Made by a program: the position numbers and the translations under genes. The notes beneath the pieces are model-generated. The model did no database searches, had not been told where the DNA came from, and worked only from the letters and a program-made list of their open reading frames with translations. Positions 55,836 to 64,000 of a stretch of DNA of 64,000 nt are shown in pieces. The stretch is from positions 1 to 64,000 of the forward strand of contig NZ_QUCM01000009.1 in the NCBI RefSeq assembly GCF_003473545.1, given 5' to 3'. The stretch is from Clostridium sp. AM22-11AC (lineage in GTDB: Bacteria; Bacillota; Clostridia; Lachnospirales; Lachnospiraceae). Every line of letters begins with the position of its first letter. Position 1 is the stretch's first letter.

Positions 55836-56273
55836 ATGTATTCAGAAAAAGTAATGGACCATTTTCAGCATCCAAGAAATGTGGGAGAAATAGAAGACGC
55901 CAGCGGCGTAGGAACTGTAGGAAACCCAAAATGTGGTGACATCATGCGTATCTACTTAGATATCGATGACAACCAGATCATCCGTGACGTAAAGTTTAAG
56001 ACTTTCGGCTGCGGCGCTGCAGTTGCAACCAGCAGTATGGCTACTGAATTAGTAAAAGGAAAGACTGTTCAGGAAGCAATGGAAGTTACCAACAAGGCAG
56101 TTATGGAAGCATTAGACGGACTTCCACCAGTAAAGGTACACTGCTCCCTGTTAGCAGAAGAAGCCATCCACGCAGCTTTATGGGACTATGCTCAGAAAAA
56201 CGGTATTAAGATCGAAGGATTAGAGCAGCCTAAGGAGAACATCGGCGAAGAGGAAGAAGAGGAAGAGTATTGA
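55836..56273 (+). CDS. iscU: Fe-S cluster scaffold IscU/NifU-N
   Basis: A 145-residue scaffold with three cluster cysteines: Cys33 in GNPKCGD, Cys59 in FGCGAAVATSS and Cys103 in VHCSLLAEEAI. It accepts sulfur from the IscS encoded upstream. The C-terminus ends in a run of glutamates beyond the usual fold. AGGAGGAA precedes the ATG. Its TGA overlaps the TTG start of mnmA by 4 bp. Confidence 0.95.
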   Translation: MYSEKVMDHFQHPRNVGEIEDASGVGTVGNPKCGDIMRIYLDIDDNQIIRDVKFKTFGCGAAVATSSMATELVKGKTVQEAMEVTNKAVMEALDGLPPVKVHCSLLAEEAIHAALWDYAQKNGIKIEGLEQPKENIGEEEEEEEY

Positions 56274-57346
56274 GTAGAAAAGTAGTAGTAGGCATGTCAG
56301 GAGGAGTTGACTCCTCCGTGGCAGCCTGGCTGTTAAAAGAACAGGGTTACGACGTCATCGGCGTGACCATGCAGATATGGCAGGATGAGGATACCCTGGT
56401 TCAGGAAGCAGAGGGGGGCTGCTGCGGCTTAAGCGCTGTAGATGATGCCCGCCGTGTTGCTATGGACTTGGGTATCCCTTATTATGTCATGAATTTTAAA
56501 AATGAGTTCCGCACCCAGGTCATGGATTATTTTGCTGCGGAATATATGGCAGGACGTACCCCAAATCCATGTATCGCCTGCAACCGTTATGTAAAATGGG
56601 AGTCTCTGCTTCGCCGCAGTCTTTCCATTGGAGCAGATTACATTGCTACCGGACATTATGCGAGGATCGAACAGCTTCCAAACGGCAGATATGCCATTAA
56701 AAAGTCAGTAACTGCAGCAAAGGACCAGACTTATGCCCTTTATAACCTGACCCAGGAGCAGCTTTCACATACCTTAATGCCAGTAGGAAACTATCACAAA
56801 GACGAGATCCGCGATATGGCGCAAAAACTGGGACTTCCGGTAGCTTCCAAGCCGGACAGCCAGGAAATCTGCTTTATCCCGGACCATGACTATGCATCCT
56901 TTATTGAAGAATACACAGGAAAGACCATGGAACCAGGCAATTTCGTAGATTTAGATGGAAATGTGCTGGGACGCCATAAAGGTATCTCCCATTACACCGT
57001 AGGCCAGCGAAAAGGTTTAAACCTTGCTATGGGATATCCGGTCTTTGTAGTAGCTATCCGTCCGGAGACAAATGAAGTTGTACTGGGAAATGGCCAGGAT
57101 GTATTTACAGATGTAGTCCGCTGCAACAAGTTAAACTGGATGGCATTAGAAGGTGTTGGAGAGGAAGAGATTTCTGTCAATGCCAAGATCCGCTACAGTC
57201 ACAAAGGCGCACCATGTAAGATCCGCCGGATCGGAGAAGACATGGTAGAATGCCGCTTTGAAGAGCCGGTACGTGCTGCAACACCTGGACAGGCAGTTGT
57301 ATTCTACCAGGATGATTATGTAGCAGGCGGAGGCACGATCTTATGA
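56270..57346 (+). CDS. mnmA: tRNA 2-thiouridylase MnmA
   Basis: A 358-residue ATP-dependent tRNA thiolase that makes s2U34 in Glu, Gln and Lys tRNAs. The PP-loop is SGGVDSS (10-16); catalytic cysteines are Cys101 in NPCIACN and Cys200 in EICFIPD. GHYARIE and GQRKGLNLA are family motifs. Translation most likely begins at TTG 56270, overlapping the iscU stop, because the first residues (MSRKVVVGMSGG) are the normal MnmA N-terminus; ATG 56294 would cut into it. Sulfur comes from the upstream IscS. Confidence 0.95.
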   Translation: MSRKVVVGMSGGVDSSVAAWLLKEQGYDVIGVTMQIWQDEDTLVQEAEGGCCGLSAVDDARRVAMDLGIPYYVMNFKNEFRTQVMDYFAAEYMAGRTPNPCIACNRYVKWESLLRRSLSIGADYIATGHYARIEQLPNGRYAIKKSVTAAKDQTYALYNLTQEQLSHTLMPVGNYHKDEIRDMAQKLGLPVASKPDSQEICFIPDHDYASFIEEYTGKTMEPGNFVDLDGNVLGRHKGISHYTVGQRKGLNLAMGYPVFVVAIRPETNEVVLGNGQDVFTDVVRCNKLNWMALEGVGEEEISVNAKIRYSHKGAPCKIRRIGEDMVECRFEEPVRAATPGQAVVFYQDDYVAGGGTIL

Positions 57347-58650
57347 GAAAAAGAAGAGAAAAAGTCAGTGTAAAGGCAGCTGCCATTATCCTTGGAGCAG
57401 CGCTTTTGACAGCAGGCTGTTCCGGGTATCAGTCCAGCGAAGAACTGAGGAAAAATGCGGAAAACGTTCAAGCTGAAATTGTGCCTGGTGAGGAAAACGA
57501 AACTGAAAATGGTTCTGACGAAGCAATCGGCGAAAAAGCAGAAAAAGAAAACACGGAAGCATCTGTTAAACAGGGCAGCAATCCCACCGCAGAGATCATC
57601 CAAAGCGAAACAGAACGCACCACAGCCCCGGCGCCGGAGTTTAAAACGGTTTCCGATACCGTTTATGTAAAGACCAACGGCGGAAGTGTCCGTGTCCGTT
57701 CTTCCTGCGACACTTCAACCAGTGATAACATTGTAGCAAATATTGGAAATGCAACAGAACTTACCCGTACAGGTACCAGCGAAAAATGGGACAGAGTGGA
57801 ATATGAAGGAAAGACAGTCTATATTTCTTCTGACTTTGTGACCACAGAAGTTCCAAAGGAGCCGGAGACAAGCGCAGCTTCTTCTAATGCAGCTGCAGAT
57901 GGACAGGTGACATTAAATTCTTCCTGGAAATACGCGGATTTTGCCAAAATAAAATCCGGGGCAGCAGTCCTTTACCGCAGTACAGCTTCTGAAAAGAAGA
58001 ATAAGGTGATCGCAGTGAATGCGGGTCACGGAACAAAAGGTGGAACTTCTGTAAAGACCCAGTGTCATCCGGATGGAACAGCCAAAGTTACAGGGGGTAC
58101 TACAGGTGCAGGTGCTACTTCTGCAGTAGCTGTTTCCACAGGAATGACATTTTCTGACGGAACAGCAGAGAGCAAGGTAACACTGGCTATGGCAAAAGTA
58201 CTGAAAGACAAGCTTTTGTCAGCGGGCTATGATGTACTGATGATCCGTGACGGGGAAGATGTGCAGTTAGACAACATTGCAAGAAGTGTGATTGCCAATA
58301 ACGCAGCAGACTGTCATATTGCTCTTCACTGGGACTCTACAACCAGCAACAAAGGTGCATTTTACATGAGCGTTCCAGATGTGGCTTCCTATAAGAACAT
58401 GGAACCGGTCAAGTCCCACTGGCAGCAGCACAACGCACTGGGAGCAAGCCTGGTAGAAGGCCTTAAGAGCGCAGGTGTGAAGATCTTTTCCGGCGGTTCT
58501 ATGGCAATGGATCTGACACAGACTTCTTATTCTACCGTACCTTCTGTTGATATTGAGCTGGGAGACAAGGCGTCTGATCATTCACAGAGCACCTTAAACC
58601 AGTTAGGAGATGGCCTGGTAGCAGGTGTAAAAGCTTATTTCGGACAGTAG
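57343..58650 (+). CDS. N-acetylmuramoyl-L-alanine amidase lipoprotein with SH3 domain
   Basis: A 435-residue lipoprotein (lipobox LTAGC, Cys26). A charged Glu/Asn-rich spacer is followed by an SH3_3 domain (about 104-168: YVKTNGGSVRVRSS, WDRVEYEGKTVYI) and an Amidase_3 domain (about 222-435). Zinc ligands are His229 in VNAGHG, Glu277 and His329 in IALHW; Glu405 in VDIELGDK is the catalytic base. It cuts the bond between muramic acid and the stem peptide. Its ATG overlaps the mnmA stop by 4 bp. Confidence 0.92.
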   Translation: MRKRREKVSVKAAAIILGAALLTAGCSGYQSSEELRKNAENVQAEIVPGEENETENGSDEAIGEKAEKENTEASVKQGSNPTAEIIQSETERTTAPAPEFKTVSDTVYVKTNGGSVRVRSSCDTSTSDNIVANIGNATELTRTGTSEKWDRVEYEGKTVYISSDFVTTEVPKEPETSAASSNAAADGQVTLNSSWKYADFAKIKSGAAVLYRSTASEKKNKVIAVNAGHGTKGGTSVKTQCHPDGTAKVTGGTTGAGATSAVAVSTGMTFSDGTAESKVTLAMAKVLKDKLLSAGYDVLMIRDGEDVQLDNIARSVIANNAADCHIALHWDSTTSNKGAFYMSVPDVASYKNMEPVKSHWQQHNALGASLVEGLKSAGVKIFSGGSMAMDLTQTSYSTVPSVDIELGDKASDHSQSTLNQLGDGLVAGVKAYFGQ

Positions 58651-58742
58651 TATGTAACTTCCCGCATCCTGTGCGGGAATGGTGTAGTTGCTTTGCATGG
58701 GGAATGTAAAGTTAACGCTATATAGCAGAAAGGAGTTACGTT

Positions 58743-59564
58743 ATGAGAAAGGTAAAACGTTTTGCAGCAATCGTCCTTACAGTAGCACTTTTAAGTCCTA
58801 CGACTGCCTATGCAGGCAATGTGGAAGATGCCAAAGCTCTTTATGAGCAGGTAACAGAAAAGCAGAAATCCGTTACGGATATGAATGCTTATTATGATTA
58901 TCAGATCCATCTTTCCGGCAGTGCCTTAGAAGGCGTGGAAGATCTCAGCAATATGCGTCTGGAAATGAATGTGCGGATGAACCATTTAACAGACATGGGA
59001 AATCTGCAGTACAGCAGTTACAGCCGTGCCACAGTACCTGGACAGGAACCGATGATCAGTACCATGTATTATAAAGATGGTACCTGCTACATGGAAACTG
59101 CCGGAACGAAGATCAAATATCCTATGGATCTGACACAGATGGCGGAACAGATCAGCAGTCAGACAATGATGCTGGCTTCAGGACAGGCGCAGGAAGATCT
59201 GATGACAGATTTCCGCCTGTGGACAGAGGGAGAAGACCAGGTAATTGGTTTTGTGATCCAGGGAAGCAAGATGACCGATTATATGGATCAGTTATTCGGC
59301 AGTCTGGGAATGGGAAGTGCCCTGCTTTCTGAAAGCGGCATCACCATGAAATTTTCAGATATCCCATGTGAATATGTAGTAGATCCAAACGGTGACTGCA
59401 TTAAAATGCGTATGAAGATGAACATGGAAATGGGAGTAGAAGGAAAGAATATTGCCATTGACATGGACGGGGATGTAGGAATTGCAGATCCAGGCAGTCC
59501 TGTAGAGATCAATTTCCCGAATTTAAGTGAATATAAGGATATGTCAGAGGCTTTTGCAAGATAA
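58743..59564 (+). CDS. Exported protein of unknown function (LolA/LppX-like pattern)
   Basis: A 273-residue protein with a signal peptide (about 1-24, ending AYAG). The body has repeated beta-type strands rich in Met (RLEMNVRMNH, MRMKMNMEMGVEG, MKFSDIPCEYV) and a conserved-looking YYKDGTCYMETAG segment. The pattern is like small exported proteins of Firmicutes often labelled DUF6612, but I am not sure of the family. There is no lipobox, so it is probably secreted or wall-associated. GAAAGGAG precedes the ATG. Function unknown. Confidence 0.75.
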   Translation: MRKVKRFAAIVLTVALLSPTTAYAGNVEDAKALYEQVTEKQKSVTDMNAYYDYQIHLSGSALEGVEDLSNMRLEMNVRMNHLTDMGNLQYSSYSRATVPGQEPMISTMYYKDGTCYMETAGTKIKYPMDLTQMAEQISSQTMMLASGQAQEDLMTDFRLWTEGEDQVIGFVIQGSKMTDYMDQLFGSLGMGSALLSESGITMKFSDIPCEYVVDPNGDCIKMRMKMNMEMGVEGKNIAIDMDGDVGIADPGSPVEINFPNLSEYKDMSEAFAR

Positions 59565-59680
59565 ACAGGCCTGGTGATTGCGTCCTTTCGGGGAATGTGG
59601 TACAATCATATCCAATGAAGCAGATGTTTTTCTGAAAATTGCAGGAAAACATTAAAGTAGCAAAGGAGATTAAAACTGGA

Positions 59681-60508
59681 ATGAGTGAGACACCGAATAC
59701 AATTACGGCCATTAAGAAGGAACTTCTTATGCGCCTTGGACATGATGCAGATATTTTCGCCCTGATCTCTCTGTGTACAAGAGAGCCATACGTAGTATGT
59801 GATGAGGAGACCTTTGATGATGAGGTATTCTTATTCCTGGACGAAGAAGAAGCAAAAAAAGAAGCTGCAAAACTGGCAGAGGAGAAAGTACCTGTTACAG
59901 TTGCCAAGATCAATGGAAAAGATATGCTGGTATTCTTTACCGGTCTGTATACACTGGGTGTAAATGCCCTGGTGGTAACTGACAAGGGAGAGAAGGCTTC
60001 CATGCAGATAAGCGACATTGTAAAGCGCAAATCCCCGGAAGATATGCCACAGGGAACTGTATGGGTAGAAAATCCGGCCTTACATCTGACAGCTGCTTAT
60101 CTGGCACAGGAAATGCGCCGTCCGGCTGCATCTGCAGATAAGGAAAGAATGGCTGAATTAAACGAAGAGCTGACTGCTGACTTTAAGAAGGGAACCTTTA
60201 TTTTTGCCTTGCAGAAAGAAGAAAAGGGTATTCCGTTAGTAAAGTTAAAAGACGGACAGCTGTATCAGCCTGCATTTACTGATATTTTAGAGTTCCAGAA
60301 ATTTAACCGTGAGAACAAGATGCGCCCGGTTGTAGTAGAAGCTGCCAAAGTACCAACTGTACTGGCAAATGAAGCACAGGGCATTATCTTAAATGTAATG
60401 GGTGTAAACCTGCCTTTAACTGTTTCCAGACCAAAGGTACAGGCTGCAGAACCTAAGCGTACCATTCCGGTTCCGGTAGAAGAGATCAACAAAGCACTTG
60501 AAAAATAA
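59681..60508 (+). CDS. SseB-like domain protein
   Basis: A 275-residue soluble protein. Two similar halves (EPYVVCDEETFDDEVFLFLDEEEAKKEAAKL and KDGQLYQPAFTDILEFQKFNREN) have the SseB N-terminal domain pattern, with DGQLYQPAFTD the clearest match. SseB-type domains occur in many Gram-positive housekeeping contexts without a proven role. ATG 59681 is preferred because AAAGGAGA lies 13 bases upstream; ATG 59639 has no site. A terminator follows (60546-60584). Confidence 0.7.
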   Translation: MSETPNTITAIKKELLMRLGHDADIFALISLCTREPYVVCDEETFDDEVFLFLDEEEAKKEAAKLAEEKVPVTVAKINGKDMLVFFTGLYTLGVNALVVTDKGEKASMQISDIVKRKSPEDMPQGTVWVENPALHLTAAYLAQEMRRPAASADKERMAELNEELTADFKKGTFIFALQKEEKGIPLVKLKDGQLYQPAFTDILEFQKFNRENKMRPVVVEAAKVPTVLANEAQGIILNVMGVNLPLTVSRPKVQAAEPKRTIPVPVEEINKALEK

Positions 60509-60545
60509 ATTCAGGTTTTTGTTTCATTGATGAATGTTCAGCCAA

Positions 60546-60584
60546 AAAGGGACTGCCGTATATTCTTGTATGCGGCAGTCCTTT
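60546..60584 (+). terminator. Terminator after the SseB-like gene
   Basis: AAAGGGACTGCCGTATA pairs with TATGCGGCAGTCCTTT (one bulged G), with a short T tail. Confidence 0.75.
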
Positions 60585-60621
60585 ATGACTATAGGAGTTT
60601 TACTGTTTCAGGAGGTGTTTT

Positions 60622-63519
60622 ATGGGCGGACAGGAGCCGGTTAAAACAGAAAAATATTTCAGCACAGGTCTGCTGGCCCACGTAGATGCAGGAAAGACCA
60701 CACTTTCAGAGGCACTTTTATATCTTACCGGTGCCATACGGAAAATGGGAAGAGTGGACGACCGGGATGCATTTCTTGATACCTATGAATTAGAGAGAGA
60801 ACGCGGTATTACCATTTTTTCAAAACAGGCCATATTTGACCTTGGGGATACCCATGTAACCCTGCTTGATACACCGGGACATGTAGATTTTTCCGCGGAA
60901 ATGGAGCGTACCATTCAGGTTCTGGATGCAGCGATCCTGGTAGTAAGCGGTGCAGACGGAGTACAGGGACATACAAGAACGGTATGGAGATTGTTAAAAC
61001 GTCATCACATTCCTGTATTTTTATTTGTAAACAAAATGGATCAGTCCGGCTGTGATGCGGCTGCTCTTATGAAGGACCTGAAAGCAGGTTTAGATGAAAA
61101 CTGTGTGGATTTTGGCGGCTGGTCCGGTGAAAAAGGAGAATGGGATCCTGAAAAAGAGGATACAGATACCTTTTATCAGGAGCTGGCAGTCTGTGATGAG
61201 GCAGTGATGGAAGCCTATTTTGAAAATGGTTCCATAGGATCAGATGAGATCGGCCGTTTAGTCCGTGAACGAAAGGTATTTCCCTGCTATTTTGGTTCTG
61301 CCTTAAAATTAAAGGGTGTGGAAGAACTGTTAGCAGGCTTTCAGCGCTATGGGATGGCAAAAGGGGAAAGGAAAACGGAAAAAGACAGTCCTTTTGGAGC
61401 AAAAGTATTTAAGATATCCAGAGACAGTCAGGGCAACCGCCTGACCCATTTAAAAGTCACCTCCGGTGTGCTGAAGGTGAAAGATGCCTGGGGGGAAGAA
61501 GAAAAGGTCAACCAGATCCGTATTTATTCCGGGGCCAAATTTGAAAGTGTAAAAGAGGCTCCTGCAGGCTGTATCTGTGCAGTGACCGGCCCTATCCATA
61601 CCCATCCGGGACAGGGAATTGGCAGTGAACCGGCATCAGAACTGCCTATGCTGGAACCGGTTCTTACCTACCGCATCCTGCTGCCGTTTGACAGTGATGT
61701 ACATAAATGTCTGCAGCAGTTTAAGCAGTTAGAAGAGGAAGAACCGGAACTTCATGTTCTCTGGAACGAAGAACTGGGAGAGATCCAGGTACAGCTTATG
61801 GGAGATGTACAGATCGAGATCTTAAAGCATATGCTGGAAGAGCGGTACGGTCTGTTGGTAGGCTTTGATACAGGAAATATTGTATACAAAGAGACCATTT
61901 TAAATACAGTAGAGGGCGTAGGGCATTTTGAGCCGCTGCGTCATTATGCAGAGGTGCATCTGCTGTTGGAACCGGGAGAGGCCGGAAGCGGGCTGCAGTT
62001 TGATACGGTGTGCAGTGAGGATGTATTGGAACGGAACTGGCAGAGGCTGATTCTGACTCATCTGGAAGAGAAGATCCACAGAGGTGTGCTTACAGGAGCG
62101 GAGATCACAGATATGAAGGTGACTTTGCTGACAGGGCGTGCCCATATGAAGCATACAGAGGGCGGAGATTTCCGTCAGGCTACTTACCGGGCGCTGCGCC
62201 AGGGACTGATGCAGGCGGAAAGCCAGCTGCTGGAACCGTATTATGGATTTACACTGGAACTTCCCTCTGAAAATCTGGGACGGGCCATGGCGGATATGGA
62301 CCGGATGTTTGGAACCTTTGAGCCGCCTGTGACTACGGAGGACGGTGTTCTGTTAACAGGAAAGGCGCCTGTTGCCTGTCTGCGTGATTACCAGAGAGAG
62401 GTGATCGCCTATACAAAGGGCAGAGGTCACTTAAGTCTCTGGTTTAAGGATTATGAACCATGTCACAATGCAGAAGAGGTGATCGAGGCAGCCGGTTATG
62501 ATCCGGAGGCAGATCTGGAAAATACAGCCGACTCCGTTTTCTGCTCCCACGGAGCCGGATATCTGGTGCCATGGTACCAGGTGAAGGAATATATGCATGT
62601 GGAAAGTCCGCTGGAGAAGCTGGGGCGGCGAGCAAATGGGGAGAATGATACTGAAGGGGGCATGCAGGGAGATATGGGCCGGTTTGCTGGTGATGCAGGT
62701 ATTGGTTCAGTTGCGAATGGCTCTTCCTCTGGTGTTGGAGGCGGCAGACCTGTGTCTGGCAGTGCTGTTTCAACGTCTGGTTCGTCCACATCTGCATCAG
62801 CAGCTGGAAAACGACAGGGAGGTTCCGGTCCTGGCACCTCCTGGAGTGATGACAAAGAACTGGAAGAGATTTTCAACCGCCGTTTCGGTGCAGGAAAATG
62901 GCGCAGCAGACCGGATACACAGAGTAGTCCCACTGCCCCGAGGACCAGAAATTATTCTGCAAACATACCCTTAAAGGCGAATGAAACAAAGAAGCCGGAA
63001 GAGGAAGAATATCTCCTGGTAGACGGCTACAACATTATTTTTGCCTGGGAAGAGCTGCGGGAACTTTCCAAAGTAACCATTGACGGAGCCAGACAGAAAC
63101 TGATGGATATTTTATGCAATTATCAGGGATATAAAAAATGTACCCTGATCCTGGTATTTGACGCCTATAAAGTGACAGGAAATACCGGCGAAGCCATCGA
63201 TTACCACAATATCCATGTAGTGTATACAAAAGAAGCGGAAACTGCCGACCAGTACATTGAAAAACTGGCCCATAAGATCGGACGCCAGTACAATGTAACC
63301 GTAGCTACTTCTGACGGACTGGAGCAGCTGATCATCTATGGACAGGGCTGTCATCTGATGTCAGCCAGAGACTTAAAAGAAGAGGTTGCCTGGGCTAATG
63401 AGCAGATCCGGGAAGAAAAGGCAAAACTGGAAAAATCTGGGAAAAATTATCTGTTCCATGGTGCAGATGAAGAACTGGCGGCATATTTAGAAGACGTCCG
63501 TCTTGGCAGGAGAGAATAG
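60622..63519 (+). CDS. TetM/EF-G-like ribosomal protection GTPase fused to a YacP/Rae1-type NYN nuclease
   Basis: A 965-residue protein. Residues 10-660 are a translation GTPase of the TetM/TetO class: AHVDAGKTT (19-27), RGIT (61-64), DTPGH (83-87), NKMD (137-140), then EF-G domains II-V. About 665-790 is a Gly/Ser-rich linker ending in DDKELEEIFNRRFGAGKW. Residues 797-965 are a NYN (YacP) domain with acidic residues Asp801 in LLVDGYN, Asp847 in LVFDAYK, Glu873/Asp876 in ETADQY and Asp898 in ATSDG. TetM-like factors enter the ribosomal A site; B. subtilis Rae1 (YacP) cleaves mRNA in the A site. One chain may deliver the nuclease to stalled ribosomes. Tetracycline resistance is not implied. 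AGGAGG precedes the ATG. Confidence 0.9.
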   Translation: MGGQEPVKTEKYFSTGLLAHVDAGKTTLSEALLYLTGAIRKMGRVDDRDAFLDTYELERERGITIFSKQAIFDLGDTHVTLLDTPGHVDFSAEMERTIQVLDAAILVVSGADGVQGHTRTVWRLLKRHHIPVFLFVNKMDQSGCDAAALMKDLKAGLDENCVDFGGWSGEKGEWDPEKEDTDTFYQELAVCDEAVMEAYFENGSIGSDEIGRLVRERKVFPCYFGSALKLKGVEELLAGFQRYGMAKGERKTEKDSPFGAKVFKISRDSQGNRLTHLKVTSGVLKVKDAWGEEEKVNQIRIYSGAKFESVKEAPAGCICAVTGPIHTHPGQGIGSEPASELPMLEPVLTYRILLPFDSDVHKCLQQFKQLEEEEPELHVLWNEELGEIQVQLMGDVQIEILKHMLEERYGLLVGFDTGNIVYKETILNTVEGVGHFEPLRHYAEVHLLLEPGEAGSGLQFDTVCSEDVLERNWQRLILTHLEEKIHRGVLTGAEITDMKVTLLTGRAHMKHTEGGDFRQATYRALRQGLMQAESQLLEPYYGFTLELPSENLGRAMADMDRMFGTFEPPVTTEDGVLLTGKAPVACLRDYQREVIAYTKGRGHLSLWFKDYEPCHNAEEVIEAAGYDPEADLENTADSVFCSHGAGYLVPWYQVKEYMHVESPLEKLGRRANGENDTEGGMQGDMGRFAGDAGIGSVANGSSSGVGGGRPVSGSAVSTSGSSTSASAAGKRQGGSGPGTSWSDDKELEEIFNRRFGAGKWRSRPDTQSSPTAPRTRNYSANIPLKANETKKPEEEEYLLVDGYNIIFAWEELRELSKVTIDGARQKLMDILCNYQGYKKCTLILVFDAYKVTGNTGEAIDYHNIHVVYTKEAETADQYIEKLAHKIGRQYNVTVATSDGLEQLIIYGQGCHLMSARDLKEEVAWANEQIREEKAKLEKSGKNYLFHGADEELAAYLEDVRLGRRE

Positions 63520-63521
63520 AA

Positions 63522-64000
63522 ATGCTTTACACATATCCACATTATTATAGAAAGTTTCAGTGTATTGCCTCAGAATGTGAGGATACCTGCTGCGCAGGCT
63601 GGGAGATCATGATCGATGACAAGGCGCTGGAAAAATATAAAAAGGCAAAAGGTCCTGTTGGAAACAGGCTGAAAAATTCCATTAACTGGAAAGAAGGCTC
63701 TTTTTTGCAGTATCATCACCGCTGTGCCTTTTTAAATGATGAAAATTTATGCGACCTGTATACAGAAATGGGACCGGACAGCTTATGCCGCACCTGCCGC
63801 ATGTATCCCCGCCATGTAGAGGAATTTGAAGGCAGCAGGGAGTATTCTCTCTGTCTTTCCTGTATGGAGGCAGCGAAGATCATTCTTGGCTGTGAGGAAA
63901 AGGTGCAGTTCCTTACAAAAGAAGATGAAAAAGAGGAAACTTATGAGGATTTCGACTTTTTCTTATATACCAAGCTGATGGATGCCAGGGACCTGATCTT
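63522..64000 (+). CDS. FliB-like flagellin lysine-N-methylase family protein, 3' end outside window
   Basis: The frame opens at ATG 63522, two bases after the stop of the preceding gene, and is still open at 64000 (159 codons visible). MLYTYPHYYRKFQCIASECEDTCCAGW, CAFLNDENLCDLY and LCRTCRMYPRHV show the Cys-rich metal- or Fe-S-like cluster motif of proteins annotated as FliB. True FliB methylates flagellin lysines, but many members occur in non-motile bacteria and the chemistry is unproven. No flagellar gene is in the window. No strong ribosome site is seen, so coupling to the upstream gene is likely. Confidence 0.78.
   Translation, partial: MLYTYPHYYRKFQCIASECEDTCCAGWEIMIDDKALEKYKKAKGPVGNRLKNSINWKEGSFLQYHHRCAFLNDENLCDLYTEMGPDSLCRTCRMYPRHVEEFEGSREYSLCLSCMEAAKIILGCEEKVQFLTKEDEKEETYEDFDFFLYTKLMDARDLI

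Noticed and set aside
60622..63519. Acquired tetracycline resistance gene
   Set aside because: The protein is a diverged TetM-class factor with an extra nuclease domain, in a housekeeping context and without mobile-element signs; resistance cannot be claimed.

Overview
The window looks like a chromosome segment from a strictly anaerobic gut member of the Lachnospiraceae (Clostridia). The grounds are the moderate-to-low GC content, strong AGGAGG-type ribosome sites, the gene families present (SpoVB-like flippase, M15 endolysin, YesMN two-component pair, FolT with a THF riboswitch, Cna-B adhesin with sortase, YgeXYW purine genes) and the ssrA tag. Species cannot be named from the sequence alone. 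No replication origin, CRISPR array or complete transposon was seen.

Layout. 1-4.7 kb: COG0523 GTPase, a transglutaminase-like protein, an unrecognised protein and a RelA/SpoT-like protein with a C-terminal HEPN-type motif. 4.8-8.0 kb: copper module with a CsoR operator, csoR and a CopA ATPase carrying a chaperone domain at its C-terminus. 8.0-12.1 kb: a decaying locus in which marR and a PatB/MalY aminotransferase have both lost their 5' ends at one junction, followed by an intact symporter and a frameshifted nhaC. 12.1-14.5 kb: glucose/N-acetylglucosamine PTS genes behind an antiterminator-type leader. 14.5-21.4 kb: ABC transporter pair, polysaccharide deacetylase, HIT protein, D,D-carboxypeptidase and CPA1 antiporter.

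21.7-33.0 kb is one reading frame of 3750 codons. It encodes a thioester/Cna-B surface adhesin with its sorting signal, a membrane-anchored middle unit and a class B-like sortase, all in one polypeptide. It is followed by an intact hybrid histidine kinase and a broken second one whose 3' end runs into AT-rich DNA. A phage-type holin and endolysin then abut the 3' end of ssrA (tmRNA). 38.8-46.4 kb: SIMPL lipoprotein, then a minus-strand purine catabolism operon (ygeX-ygeY-ygeW-carbamate kinase-NCS2 permease; ygeX carries an A7 frameshift) and two tRNA-Leu genes. 46.5-54.5 kb: alkyltransferase-like protein, YesMN pair, an HPr-like protein without the catalytic His, MBL hydrolase, THF riboswitch with folT, and a flippase. 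54.6-64 kb: iscS-iscU-mnmA-amidase, two small-function genes, a TetM-like GTPase fused to a YacP/Rae1-type NYN nuclease, and the start of a FliB-like gene cut by the window edge.

The most unusual items are the adhesin-sortase single polypeptide and the TetM-NYN fusion. After these come the RelA-HEPN protein, the internally initiated CopZ within copA, and the cluster of disrupted genes (marR, patB, nhaC, ygeX, second kinase). Sequencing or assembly error must be excluded for that cluster before it is read as biology.
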